From Blastococcus sp. (lineage in GTDB: Bacteria; Actinomycetota; Actinomycetes; Mycobacteriales; Geodermatophilaceae): a stretch of 20,339 nt of DNA. How positions within the stretch are numbered: the first letter of the stretch is position 1; each line of letters starts with the position of its first letter. Location: the NCBI GenBank assembly GCA_025963345.1, contig JAOPUS010000062.1:1-20339 (forward strand), read 5' to 3'. The notes beneath the pieces were generated by a model. The model made no database searches and was not told the origin of the DNA. It saw only the letters and a list, made by a program, of their open reading frames with translations. Below, piece after piece: positions 1 through 7,498 of the stretch. Made by a program: the position numbers and the translations under genes.

Positions 1-21
1 TCTTGAAGAGCCGGCTCGCCT

Positions 22-79
22 GAGAAAGGACCCCGTCCTCCCCACCCCTCGAAGAAGGACCCCGTCCTCCTCACCGCTC
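22..79. repeat. 29-bp tandem repeat, two copies
   Basis: Bases 22-50 and 51-79 are two adjacent 29-nt units that agree at 25 of 29 positions. Each contains the core AGGACCCCGTCCT, itself a small dyad (AGGAC / GTCCT). The second unit can also fold with downstream bases: CCCCGTCC (60-67) pairs with GGACGGGG (101-108), and TCACCGC (71-77) with GCGGTGA (88-94), giving an imperfect long hairpin. Sixteen bases of the start of this element (18-33) recur in reverse orientation at 15814-15829. I read it as a dispersed intergenic repeat, not a CRISPR, because there are no spacers. Confidence 0.7.
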
Positions 80-98
80 GCAGGCTCGCGGTGAGCCT

Positions 99-130
99 CT
101 GGACGGGGCCGGCCCTGGACGGGGCCGGGA
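99..130. repeat. 16-bp tandem repeat, two copies
   Basis: CTGGACGGGGCCGG occurs at 99-112 and again at 115-128, giving two adjacent 16-bp units (99-114 and 115-130) that differ only in their last two bases. It lies between the 29-bp repeats and the terminator hairpin, and its GGACGGGG core can pair with CCCCGTCC in the 29-bp repeat. No coding function is seen. Confidence 0.65.
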
Positions 131-132
131 CC

Positions 133-162
133 GAGGCCTGGAACCGAAAGGTTCCGGGCCTC
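133..162 (+). terminator. Intrinsic terminator of an upstream gene outside the window
   Basis: A 13-bp stem pairs 133-145 with 150-162, with one T-G wobble and all other pairs Watson-Crick, closed by a GAAA tetraloop. It is followed on the + strand by GTTCGTTCGT, a weakly T-rich tail, whereas the minus-strand side is G/C only. This suggests it ends a + strand transcript entering from the left. Bases 1-259 hold this hairpin and the two tandem repeats and no gene. Confidence 0.7.
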
Positions 163-259
163 GTTCGTTCGTCGGGCCGTCGCTCGCCCCGGGACGGCCG
201 GCCCCGCGGTCGGTTAGCGTGAGGCCGCCCCCCACCCGTGCTCGGAGGCCTCCCCGCTC

Positions 260-1474
260 GTGGCGAATCCCTACCTGCAGGTGCTGCGGACCCCGCATGC
301 CCTGCCCATGGTGCTGGCCGCCTTCATCGGACGGCTTCCGCTGTCGATGGTCGGCCTGGGCTGCGTGCTGCTCGTCGCATCGGAGACCGGCTCCTACGGT
401 CTGGGCGGGGCCGTCGCCGCTGCGGGTGCGGTGACCACCGCGCTGGCCGGCCCGGTGATCGGCCGGCTGGCCGACAGCCGCGGCCAGCGCCGCGTGCTCC
501 TGCCGGTCCTGCTGGTCTTCGTGGTCTCCGGCGTGGCCTTCCTCTTCGCCGTGAAGGACGACTGGCCGCTGTGGACGGTGTTCCTCTCCGCCGGGGTGTC
601 CGGCGCCTGCATCCCGCCGGTCTCCTCGATGATCCGGGTCCGCTGGACGCACCTGCTCCGCGGCAGTCATCGCCTGCCCACGGCGCTGGCCATGGAGTCG
701 GTGGTCGACGAGTTCGTCTTCATCGTCGGCCCTGTCCTGGTGACCTTCCTGTCCACCACCGGCCACGCCACCAGCGGCGTGGTCACCGCGTTCGCCCTCG
801 CCACCGTCGGCAGCCTGCTGTTCGCCGCGCAGTGCCGCACGGAGCCGCCGCCGGGCGGCCACGAGAGCCGCAGCGGACCCTCGGCCATGCGGACGCCGGG
901 GCTGCGGGTGCTGTTCGTGGTGGGTGCGGCGGTCGGCGCGATCCTCGGGTGCCTGGAGATCGCGCTGGTCGCCTTCGCCGACGAGAGAGGCGCCAAGTCC
1001 CTGTCCGGCGTCCTCATCGCGGGCCTGGCGGTCGGGTCGATGGCCAGCGGTATCGGCTGGGGGACCGTGCACTGGCGGATGCCGCTGCGCCACCGGCTGG
1101 TCGGGGTGCTGATCCTGCTGACCGTGTGCAGTGTCCCGCTGCTGCTGGTGCACGACATCTGGCTGATGGTCCCGTTCGTCGTCCTCGCCGGGGTGGCGGT
1201 CTCGCCGTCCCTGATCAGCTCCTTCACCCTGGCCGAGGTGCTGGTCCCGCGGGCCGCGGTGACCGAGGCGTTCACCTGGATCGGGACGGCGCTGGGCCTG
1301 GGCGTCGCCATCGGAGCATCGGTCGCCGGCAAGGTGGTCGACGTCACCGGTGCGAACGCCGCCTTCCTGGTGGCGACCGTGGCGGCAGCGATCGCGGCGA
1401 TCGCCGTGGGGCTGTTCCAGCGGCATCTCCGCGTGCCGGCCGAACACGCCACGACCCCGGTGCTGGCGCGGTGA
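260..1474 (+). CDS. MFS transporter
   Basis: This is a 404-residue integral membrane protein of the major facilitator superfamily, the usual length for a 12-helix member. After a short N-terminus come alternating hydrophobic segments. The loop 2-3 motif A of the superfamily is visible as GRLADSRGQRRV (about residues 68-79), and a second conserved stretch, ESVVDEFVFIVGP, is near residues 146-158. A hydrophilic central loop around residues 195-210 (PPPGGHESRSGPS) separates the two six-helix halves. The GTG start at 260 is chosen because GGAGG lies at 244-248. A -10-like TAGCGT is at 215-220, but I see no good -35. The stop overlaps the next gene by four bases (GTGA), so the two are probably translated together. 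The substrate cannot be inferred; drug or metabolite efflux are both possible. Confidence 0.88.
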   Translation: MANPYLQVLRTPHALPMVLAAFIGRLPLSMVGLGCVLLVASETGSYGLGGAVAAAGAVTTALAGPVIGRLADSRGQRRVLLPVLLVFVVSGVAFLFAVKDDWPLWTVFLSAGVSGACIPPVSSMIRVRWTHLLRGSHRLPTALAMESVVDEFVFIVGPVLVTFLSTTGHATSGVVTAFALATVGSLLFAAQCRTEPPPGGHESRSGPSAMRTPGLRVLFVVGAAVGAILGCLEIALVAFADERGAKSLSGVLIAGLAVGSMASGIGWGTVHWRMPLRHRLVGVLILLTVCSVPLLLVHDIWLMVPFVVLAGVAVSPSLISSFTLAEVLVPRAAVTEAFTWIGTALGLGVAIGASVAGKVVDVTGANAAFLVATVAAAIAAIAVGLFQRHLRVPAEHATTPVLAR

Positions 1475-1899
1475 GAACCCCGGACCGCCCGCCAAGGGCG
1501 CGCACCATCGACGAGTTGCTGGCACAGGTGCGCGGCCGGATCGGCCGGATCCCCCCGGCCGAGGCGGCCGCCCGGCTGGCGGCCGGCGCCCTGCTGGTCG
1601 ACACGCGGCCCTGGGAGCAGCGCGTCCGCGACGGGGCGGTGCCGGGCGCGGTGGTCGTCGATCGCAACGTGCTGGAGTGGCGGCTGGACCCGGCCAGCCC
1701 CGACCGGTTGCCCCAGGCCACGGGATACGACCTCGAGGTCGTCGTCCTCTGCAACGAGGGGTACAGCTCCAGTCTGGTCGCGGACACGCTCCGCACCCTG
1801 GGGCTCACCCGGACCGTCGACGTGATCGGCGGCTTCGTCGCCTGGGCGGCAGCCGGGCTGCCCGTCGTCCCGGTGACGCAGGCGGACCTCGCGGCCTGA
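1471..1899 (+). CDS. Rhodanese-like domain protein
   Basis: This is a 142-residue single-domain rhodanese, a fold that carries persulfide sulfur on a catalytic cysteine. The domain covers about residues 28-137. LLVDTRPWEQRVRDGAVPGAVVVDR matches the usual first half with the conserved VDTR and the GAVPGA region, and VVVLCNEGYSSSLVA holds the six-residue active-site loop CNEGYS with Cys94. A C-terminal IGGFVAWAAAGLPV is the typical closing segment. The protein has no signal peptide, so it is cytoplasmic. The GTG start at 1471 overlaps the stop of the MFS gene in a GTGA, which implies translational coupling. It may transfer sulfur or detoxify a sulfur compound handled by the transporter, but that is inference. 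Confidence 0.87.
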   Translation: MRTPDRPPRARTIDELLAQVRGRIGRIPPAEAAARLAAGALLVDTRPWEQRVRDGAVPGAVVVDRNVLEWRLDPASPDRLPQATGYDLEVVVLCNEGYSSSLVADTLRTLGLTRTVDVIGGFVAWAAAGLPVVPVTQADLAA

Positions 1900-2022
1900 G
1901 GTGACCTCGCCGCGGAAAGCATGGACGGCGGCCCGGATATCACCGTAGGGTCCGCCGGCGGGCCGTCCTGCTCAGAACGCGACCGACGGCGCCCGCATCC
2001 ACTCCGATCTCCGGACGGCGAC

Positions 2023-4587
2023 ATGACCCCGGCTGGCCCGCCCGAGCACGTGCGCGCACCCGGTGCCCGCGTGCTCGGCCGGCGCGGACCGGGCGCCCTG
2101 CTGCTGGCGCTCTCCTTGTGCGCCGTCTCGGTGGTTGCCGCAGTCCCGACGTCGGCGGCCCCGGTGACCCTCCTCGTCCGGGACGCCTTCTCGCGCACGG
2201 TCGCCGGCGGCTGGGGAACGGCAGATACGGGTGGCGCCTGGTCGGCGGCGACCACGTCCCGCTTCGCCGTCAGCGGCGGTGCCGGCACCATGGCGCTCAC
2301 CAGCGACGGACAGACCCAGCAGGCGAACCTGCCCGGTGCGGGGAGCGCGAACGACCTGACCGCCACGTTCACGGCGAGCCGCACCCCGACCGGCGGCGGG
2401 TTGTACGTCTCGGTCGCCGGACGGCGGATCGCCGGCGTCGGGCAGTACGAGGCGAAGGTCCGCTGGCTGAGCGGTGGGGCGGTCGCGGTGTCCCTCGGCC
2501 GGGTCGACGCCCGGTGGGCGGAGACGATCATCTCCCCGGCGGTCACCGTCCCGAACGTCCGCGGGACGACGGGGCAGCTGGTGCGTGTCCGCGTCCAGGT
2601 CTCCGGGGCCGGTCCCACCACGGTGCGGGCGAAGGTCTGGCAGGCGTCCGCGTCCGAGCCCACTGCATGGACCCGGACGGCCACCGACGCGACCGCGGGA
2701 TGGCAGGGCGAGGGCGGCGTCGGGCTCGGTGCCTACCTCTCCCGCAGTTCCGTCGCGCTCAACGTCCGGGTGGACGACGTCGCGGGCAGCCTCACCTCCG
2801 AAGTCAGCGAGCCCGTCATCCCACCGCCGCTCCCGCCGCCGCCCCCCGGCACCGGGAACGGTTCCGGCGATCCGGTGCTCCTGCCTGCGACCGGCCGGTC
2901 CGGGGACACCGCCGGCGCCGCGGCCCTGGGGACGACCGAGTACCCGGCGCCGGACGACGCCCTCTACGTCTCCCCGACCGGGAGTGACACCGGGGCGGGC
3001 ACCCTGACCTCCCCGTGGCAGAGCGTGACCAAGGCGGTGAACAGCGCGCCGGACGGTGCCACGGTCGTCCTCCGCGAAGGCACGTACACCGAGAGCGTGA
3101 CGATCCCGAAGGGCAAGCGCCTCACCCTGCAGCCGTACCCGCGCGAGACGGTGTGGTTCGACGGCAGCCGCGACGTCAGCGGCTGGGTGGCCGACGGCGC
3201 CGCCTGGCGGGTGAACGGCTGGACGGCCCAGTTCGACCACAGCCCGACCTACACCAAGGGTGCCGCGGACGGCCGGTCGCCGGGCTGGTCGTTCGTGAAC
3301 CCCGCCTACCCCATGGCCGCGTACCCGGACATGGTGTTCATCGACGGCGTCCCCCAGTGGCAGGTCGCCTCGCGGGCCGCCGTCACCGAGGGCACGTTCT
3401 ACGTCGACGACGGCGGCGACCGGCTCTACCTGGGCACCGACCCGGCCGGGCACTCGGTGCGGGCCAGCACGCTGAGCATCGGGCTGACCGTCTACGGCGC
3501 CGGAAGCGTGGTGCGCGGCATCGGCGTGCAGCGCTACGCGACACCGGTGCCGGACAAGGGCGCGCTGCGGGCGCTGGCGCCGGACGTGACGCTGGAGAAC
3601 GTCGTCGTCCGCGACAACGCCACCCAGGGCATCTACGTCGGGGGGCAGAACCTCGGCATCCGCAACACGCTGCGGCACGTCACCGCGCAGGGCAACGGCC
3701 TGCTCGGCATCGAGTCCTCCTTCTCCGACGGCCTCGTCGTCGACGCGGTGCGGGTCACCGGCAACAACATCGAGCGGTTCAACCAGGCCCCTGTCTCCGG
3801 CGGCATGAAGATCTGCAGCGCCCGCGACCTCAGCGTCACGGGCAGTGTCTTCGCCGACAACGTCGGCACCGGCCTGTGGTTCGACGAGTCCGTCCACGGC
3901 GTGACGGTCGCGCGCAACGACATCCTGCGGAACACCGGACACGGCATCTCCTACGAGATCTCCAGCCAGGCGGTGATCGCCGACAACCTCGTCGCCGGCA
4001 ACGGGGACGCCGGGATGAAGATCAACAACGCCTCGCGCATCGAGATCTGGAACAACACCGTCGTCGACAACGCGGGTCGGCCGATCTGGGTCGTGCAGGA
4101 CTCCCGCCTCGCGAGCAACCGGAACACCGCCGGGCACGACCCGCGCCAGGCCTTCCCCGACCCCACGGTGACCTGGCTGCTCGGGCCGGTGACCCTCGGG
4201 AACAACGTCGTCGGTGGCCGGACGACGGCGAACTGCGTGCTGTGCGTGCAGGACACGGCGCTGCGCCGCACACCCGCGCAGATCGGCCTCGTCGTCGACG
4301 GCAACGTCTGGGGCCGGCCGGGGGCCACGACTCCCACGGTGCTGGCCACGTGGCCGACCGGTTCCAGCAGCACCCGGACGTACCCGACCCTCGCCGCGCT
4401 GACCGCGGGCATCGCCCAGGAGGCCCACGGCGCCGAGCTCACCGGCCCGGCGCTCGTCGATGCGGCGTACCGGCTGACCGCGGAGACGACGGCGGCCGCC
4501 GCGGTGGTCCAGCCGCTGCCCGGCTGGATCTCGGCGCTGGCCGGGGCGTCCGGACTCGATCCCTGGCTCGGCGCGCGGTTCGGCTGA
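2023..4587 (+). CDS. Secreted right-handed beta-helix protein with N-terminal lectin-like domain
   Basis: This 854-residue exported protein is probably polysaccharide-binding or -degrading. Residues 1-46 form a signal peptide: basic VLGRRGPG, a hydrophobic core ALLLALSLCAVSVVAAV, and TSAA at the likely cleavage site. Residues about 50-260 (RDAFSRTVAGGWGTADTGGAW and onward) look like the concanavalin-A-like/laminin-G-type domain often found in actinobacterial secreted proteins. Residues about 263-305 are a proline-rich and Gly/Ser linker. From about residue 312 (LYVSPTGSDTGAGT) the pattern is that of a pectate-lyase-like parallel beta-helix. The clearest rungs are at about 492-696, with repeated NN/DN turns such as VTGNN, FADNVGTG, ILRNTGHGI and IWNNTVVDN. 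No sorting motif or C-terminal membrane segment is seen. The start is uncertain: ATG 2023 gives a clean signal peptide, while an in-frame ATG at 1921 would add 34 residues before it. Enzymatic activity is unproven. Confidence 0.82.
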   Translation: MTPAGPPEHVRAPGARVLGRRGPGALLLALSLCAVSVVAAVPTSAAPVTLLVRDAFSRTVAGGWGTADTGGAWSAATTSRFAVSGGAGTMALTSDGQTQQANLPGAGSANDLTATFTASRTPTGGGLYVSVAGRRIAGVGQYEAKVRWLSGGAVAVSLGRVDARWAETIISPAVTVPNVRGTTGQLVRVRVQVSGAGPTTVRAKVWQASASEPTAWTRTATDATAGWQGEGGVGLGAYLSRSSVALNVRVDDVAGSLTSEVSEPVIPPPLPPPPPGTGNGSGDPVLLPATGRSGDTAGAAALGTTEYPAPDDALYVSPTGSDTGAGTLTSPWQSVTKAVNSAPDGATVVLREGTYTESVTIPKGKRLTLQPYPRETVWFDGSRDVSGWVADGAAWRVNGWTAQFDHSPTYTKGAADGRSPGWSFVNPAYPMAAYPDMVFIDGVPQWQVASRAAVTEGTFYVDDGGDRLYLGTDPAGHSVRASTLSIGLTVYGAGSVVRGIGVQRYATPVPDKGALRALAPDVTLENVVVRDNATQGIYVGGQNLGIRNTLRHVTAQGNGLLGIESSFSDGLVVDAVRVTGNNIERFNQAPVSGGMKICSARDLSVTGSVFADNVGTGLWFDESVHGVTVARNDILRNTGHGISYEISSQAVIADNLVAGNGDAGMKINNASRIEIWNNTVVDNAGRPIWVVQDSRLASNRNTAGHDPRQAFPDPTVTWLLGPVTLGNNVVGGRTTANCVLCVQDTALRRTPAQIGLVVDGNVWGRPGATTPTVLATWPTGSSSTRTYPTLAALTAGIAQEAHGAELTGPALVDAAYRLTAETTAAAAVVQPLPGWISALAGASGLDPWLGARFG

Positions 4588-4621
4588 CGGTCGTTCTCCC
4601 CAGGCCTGCGATGCTCGGGCG

Positions 4622-5281
4622 GTGAGCCGTCCCCGTCCCGCCGCCGGTGGTGGCCGCCGCCTGGGGGTGGCACCCGAACGCCTGGGGAAATGGCTGGACG
4701 GGGTCGCCGACCGGCACGGCGCGTTCATCGACGTCGTCCTCGTCGACGGCGTCGTGAACGTGACCTGCGCTGACAGCACGACCCTCGCTCTGCGTGCGCC
4801 GTTCGACTGGACGCCGGGTCCGGCCCTGCTGACGTCCTTCACCGCAGCCGCGCGGGAGCCGCGCCGGGCCGCGGTGTTGCTGGTCCGGCGGGGGCGCTGG
4901 GCGGTCGGGGTGTTCGACGGGTCCGACCTCGTCGTCTCCAAGGTCGACGCCCGGCAGGTCCAGGGCCGGACGGCGGCCGGCGGCTGGTCGCAGCAGCGCT
5001 TCGCTCGGCGGCGCGGCCACCAGACCGACGCGGTCGTCGAGCACGCGGTGGAGACAGCCGTGCGGGTGCTGCTGCCGCACGCCGGGTCCGTGGCCGCGTT
5101 CTTCACCGGCGGCGACCGCGGCCTCACCGACGAGGTGCTCGCCGACCGCCGGCTGGCGCCGCTGGCCGCGCTGCGCCGGGAACCGCCCCTGGACGTGGGC
5201 GAGCCGACGAAGGCGGTCCTGCTCGAGACGCCCAAGCAGTTCCGCGCCGTCGACGTGGTCATCAAGGAACCCGGCGATTAG
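4622..5281 (+). CDS. acVLRF1-family peptidyl-tRNA hydrolase (Vms1-like release factor)
   Basis: This 219-residue protein matches the actinobacterial Vms1/VLRF1-like release-factor family, an eRF1-related fold that cleaves peptidyl-tRNA on stalled or split 60S/50S particles in ribosome quality control. The first part (LGKWLDGVADRHGAFIDVVLVDGVVNVTCADS) and the central strands (RRAAVLLVRRGRWAVGVFDGSDLVVSKVD) precede the diagnostic loop at residues 120-131, GGWSQQRFARRR. This contains the GxxQ motif (G121 to Q124) that replaces the GGQ of classical release factors. The protein has no signal peptide and is cytosolic. No Shine-Dalgarno precedes GTG 4622; GATGCT at 4610-4615 could be a -10 for a leaderless message. 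The gene ends within a palindrome that leads into the HelD gene. Family assignment is strong, but the exact substrate complex is by analogy. Confidence 0.88.
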   Translation: MSRPRPAAGGGRRLGVAPERLGKWLDGVADRHGAFIDVVLVDGVVNVTCADSTTLALRAPFDWTPGPALLTSFTAAAREPRRAAVLLVRRGRWAVGVFDGSDLVVSKVDARQVQGRTAAGGWSQQRFARRRGHQTDAVVEHAVETAVRVLLPHAGSVAAFFTGGDRGLTDEVLADRRLAPLAALRREPPLDVGEPTKAVLLETPKQFRAVDVVIKEPGD

Positions 5282-5312
5282 TGCACTAACCGCCGGGCGG
5301 TTAGTGCACAAA
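5278..5312. promoter_or_regulatory. Tandem TTAGTGCAC dyads forming a 29-nt perfect palindrome
   Basis: TTAGTGCACTAA at 5278-5289 is a perfect 12-bp palindrome, and TTAGTGCACAAA at 5301-5312 repeats it with one mismatch, 23 bp downstream. Together bases 5281-5309 form a single perfect inverted repeat: 14-nt arms beginning GTGCACTAACC around a central G. It overlaps the acVLRF1 stop codon and lies just upstream of the HelD promoter, covering its -35 zone. As DNA it looks like a pair of repressor sites. As RNA it would be a strong hairpin that could terminate the acVLRF1 transcript, but no T-run follows. The protein that binds it is unknown. Confidence 0.6.
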
Positions 5313-5333
5313 CTGCCGGACGGCGGGACGGCG

Positions 5334-5339
5334 TAATGT
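5334..5339 (+). promoter_or_regulatory. -10 element of a probable leaderless HelD promoter
   Basis: TAATGT fits the TAnnnT pattern and ends 9 nt before the GTG start codon at 5349, so transcription would begin at or within a few bases of the start codon. No Shine-Dalgarno is present, consistent with a leaderless mRNA. No clear -35 hexamer is visible; that region is occupied by the second dyad (5301-5312). Confidence 0.5.
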
Positions 5340-5348
5340 CCATCGACC

Positions 5349-7382
5349 GTGTCTCACTCAGCGATTCCTGAGACCTCCCTCCCCGATCCCGTACTCACCG
5401 CCGAGCGCGCCCACCTCGCGCGCGCGGCCGACTGCCTGACGCAGATGCGTACCGCCGCCTCCGCGGTCGTCGACGCGGGCGTCGACGCGTGGGCCTCCGA
5501 GCGGCTCGGCGCGGCCCGCGCCGAGCGACTGCGCCACCTGGCCGCCGACCCGGGCGTGCCCGCCTTCTTCGGGCGTACGGACACTTCCGAGGAGACGTTC
5601 CACATCGGCCGGCGGCACGTCCGCGACGCGGCCGGCGACCCGGTCGTCATCGACTGGCGGGCGCCGATGAGCCGGCCGTTCTACCAGGCCAGCGCGGTCG
5701 ACCCGCAGGGCCTCGAGCGTCGCCGCCGGTTCGGTTTCCTCGCCGGGGAGCTCACCGGCTACGAGGACGAGCCACTGGTCGCCGGGGACGAGCACGACAG
5801 TCGGTTCCTGCGGGAAGAGATCGAACGGCCCCGCAGCGGGCCCATGCGCGACATCGTCGCCACCATCCAGCCCGACCAGGACGACATCGTCCGCGCACCT
5901 CTGGGCCAGTCGATCTGCGTGCAGGGCGCCCCGGGCACCGGCAAGACGGCGGTCGGCCTGCACCGGGCGGCCTTTCTCCTCTACACGCACGGCGGGCAGC
6001 TCGCCCGGTCCGGCGTCCTGGTGATCGGCCCGAACCGGGCGTTCCTCCGCTACATCGAGGAGGTCCTGCCGACCCTCGGCGAGGTGGAGGTCGACCAGAC
6101 GACGGTCGCCGGACTGACCGCGCGGGTCCCGGTCCGCGCGGTGGACCGTCCCGAGGTCGCCGTCCTCAAGGGCGACGCCCGGATGGCGGAGGTGCTGCGC
6201 CGGGCGCTGTGGGGGGAGATCGCCAAGCCCGTCGACTCGATCCAGGTGCCGCTGGCCGGTCGGAAGTACCGGGTGACGGTCGAGCGGCTCAAGCGCTATG
6301 TGGACGACGTCCGGCGGCGGGGTCGCGCCGACGACGACCAGCAGCTGCTGCACTACGCCGCGGGACGCGAACGTCTGGCGATGCTGGTCGCGGAGGACGC
6401 CCGCCGGCAGAAGGAGGAGGCCGGCGGCAGCCCGAGCGACGCCGAGACCCGCCGGGCCGCCCGGAGCACCGAGGTCCGCGCGTTCTGTGACGAGGTGTGG
6501 CCGGCCCGCGAGGCTGCCGGCATGGTCCACGACCTCCTGCGCGACCCGGCCCGGCTGGCCCGCGCGGCCCGGGGCGTCCTCACCGACGACGAGCAGGCAT
6601 TGCTGCGCTGGACAGCGAGCCCGCGGTCGGTGCGCACCGCGCCCTGGACCGACGCCGACGCCGTCCTGGTCGACGAGGTGGCCGGTCTGCTGGACCGCAC
6701 CCCCGGCTACGGGCACGTCGTGCTCGACGAGGCCCAGGACCTCTCCCCGATGCAGTGCCGGGCGGTGGCCCGCCGGCTGGCCGCGGGGTCGCTCACCGTG
6801 CTCGGCGACCTGGCCCAGGCCACCAGCCCGTGGTCGCCGTCGGACTGGCAGGAGACCCTCGCGGGCCTGGGCCGGCCAGACACCGTCGTCCGCCCGCTGA
6901 CCCGCGGCTACCGGGTTCCGGGGGAGGTGCTGGACTTCGCGAACCGGCTGCTCCCGCTGATCGCTCCCGGCCTGCCCGCCGCCACGGCGGTCCGCTCCGA
7001 GCCGGGCTCGCTGAGCGTCCGGGCGGTGTCGGCTCTGGGGCAGCCGCTGGTCGACGTGGTGGGGGAGCTGCAGGCGGTCCCCGGCTCGATCGGCGTCGTC
7101 TGCGCCGACGCCGCCGTCCCCGAGGTCACCGGCCTGCTCGCCGCCGCCGGGATCCCCGCAACGGCGCTGACCGACGACGGTGCCGAGGCCGCGGCGGTCG
7201 CCGTCGTCCCGGCCACACTGGCCAAGGGGCTGGAGTTCGACGCGGTCGTGGTGGTCGACCCGGCGGCGATCGTGGCCGCCGAGCCGCGCGGCCTGCACCG
7301 GCTCTACGTCGTCCTCACCCGGGCCGTGAGCACCCTCGTCGTCCTGCACCGCGAGGACCTTCCGGCACCCCTGGCGCTCTGA
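5349..7382 (+). CDS. helD: HelD-family UvrD-like ATPase (RNA polymerase recycling factor)
   Basis: This 677-residue protein belongs to the HelD family: superfamily-1 helicase-like ATPases that bind RNA polymerase, clear stalled complexes and, for the HelR variants, protect against rifamycins. The N-terminus (about 15-75) is a helical arm rich in Ala, Arg and Leu, the part that enters the secondary channel in known structures. The conserved HelD entry VVIDWRAPMSRPFYQ is near 98-112. Walker A is GAPGTGKT at 193-200 (Lys199). Motif II is DEAQD at 460-464, followed by GDLAQAT (motif III). KGLEFDAVVVVDP at 626-638 and LYVVLTRAVSTLVVL near the C-terminus are the last helicase motifs. Length is slightly short for the family (about 700-750). 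There is no Shine-Dalgarno. I cannot tell from sequence whether it is a HelD or a rifamycin-protecting HelR. Confidence 0.9.
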   Translation: MSHSAIPETSLPDPVLTAERAHLARAADCLTQMRTAASAVVDAGVDAWASERLGAARAERLRHLAADPGVPAFFGRTDTSEETFHIGRRHVRDAAGDPVVIDWRAPMSRPFYQASAVDPQGLERRRRFGFLAGELTGYEDEPLVAGDEHDSRFLREEIERPRSGPMRDIVATIQPDQDDIVRAPLGQSICVQGAPGTGKTAVGLHRAAFLLYTHGGQLARSGVLVIGPNRAFLRYIEEVLPTLGEVEVDQTTVAGLTARVPVRAVDRPEVAVLKGDARMAEVLRRALWGEIAKPVDSIQVPLAGRKYRVTVERLKRYVDDVRRRGRADDDQQLLHYAAGRERLAMLVAEDARRQKEEAGGSPSDAETRRAARSTEVRAFCDEVWPAREAAGMVHDLLRDPARLARAARGVLTDDEQALLRWTASPRSVRTAPWTDADAVLVDEVAGLLDRTPGYGHVVLDEAQDLSPMQCRAVARRLAAGSLTVLGDLAQATSPWSPSDWQETLAGLGRPDTVVRPLTRGYRVPGEVLDFANRLLPLIAPGLPAATAVRSEPGSLSVRAVSALGQPLVDVVGELQAVPGSIGVVCADAAVPEVTGLLAAAGIPATALTDDGAEAAAVAVVPATLAKGLEFDAVVVVDPAAIVAAEPRGLHRLYVVLTRAVSTLVVLHREDLPAPLAL

Positions 7383-7498
7383 CCTCGGTGTTCACTGCTG
7401 CCCGGCGCGTTGCGTCACGGGACGGCTACGGACGGCGCGGGGGATTGTGAGCCACTGCGTTCTCTGTTGAGGTGATCCCCGCATCGGAGGGAGGGCCC

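Noticed and set aside
22..79. Possible CRISPR repeats (29-nt units)
   Set aside because: The two units abut with no spacer and there are only two, with no cas genes near.
1972..5265. A very long open frame on the minus strand opposite the beta-helix and acVLRF1 genes
   Set aside because: Its composition (Arg, Gly, Pro, Asp, His rich) is that of antisense reading in high-GC DNA, while the + strand holds recognisable domains.
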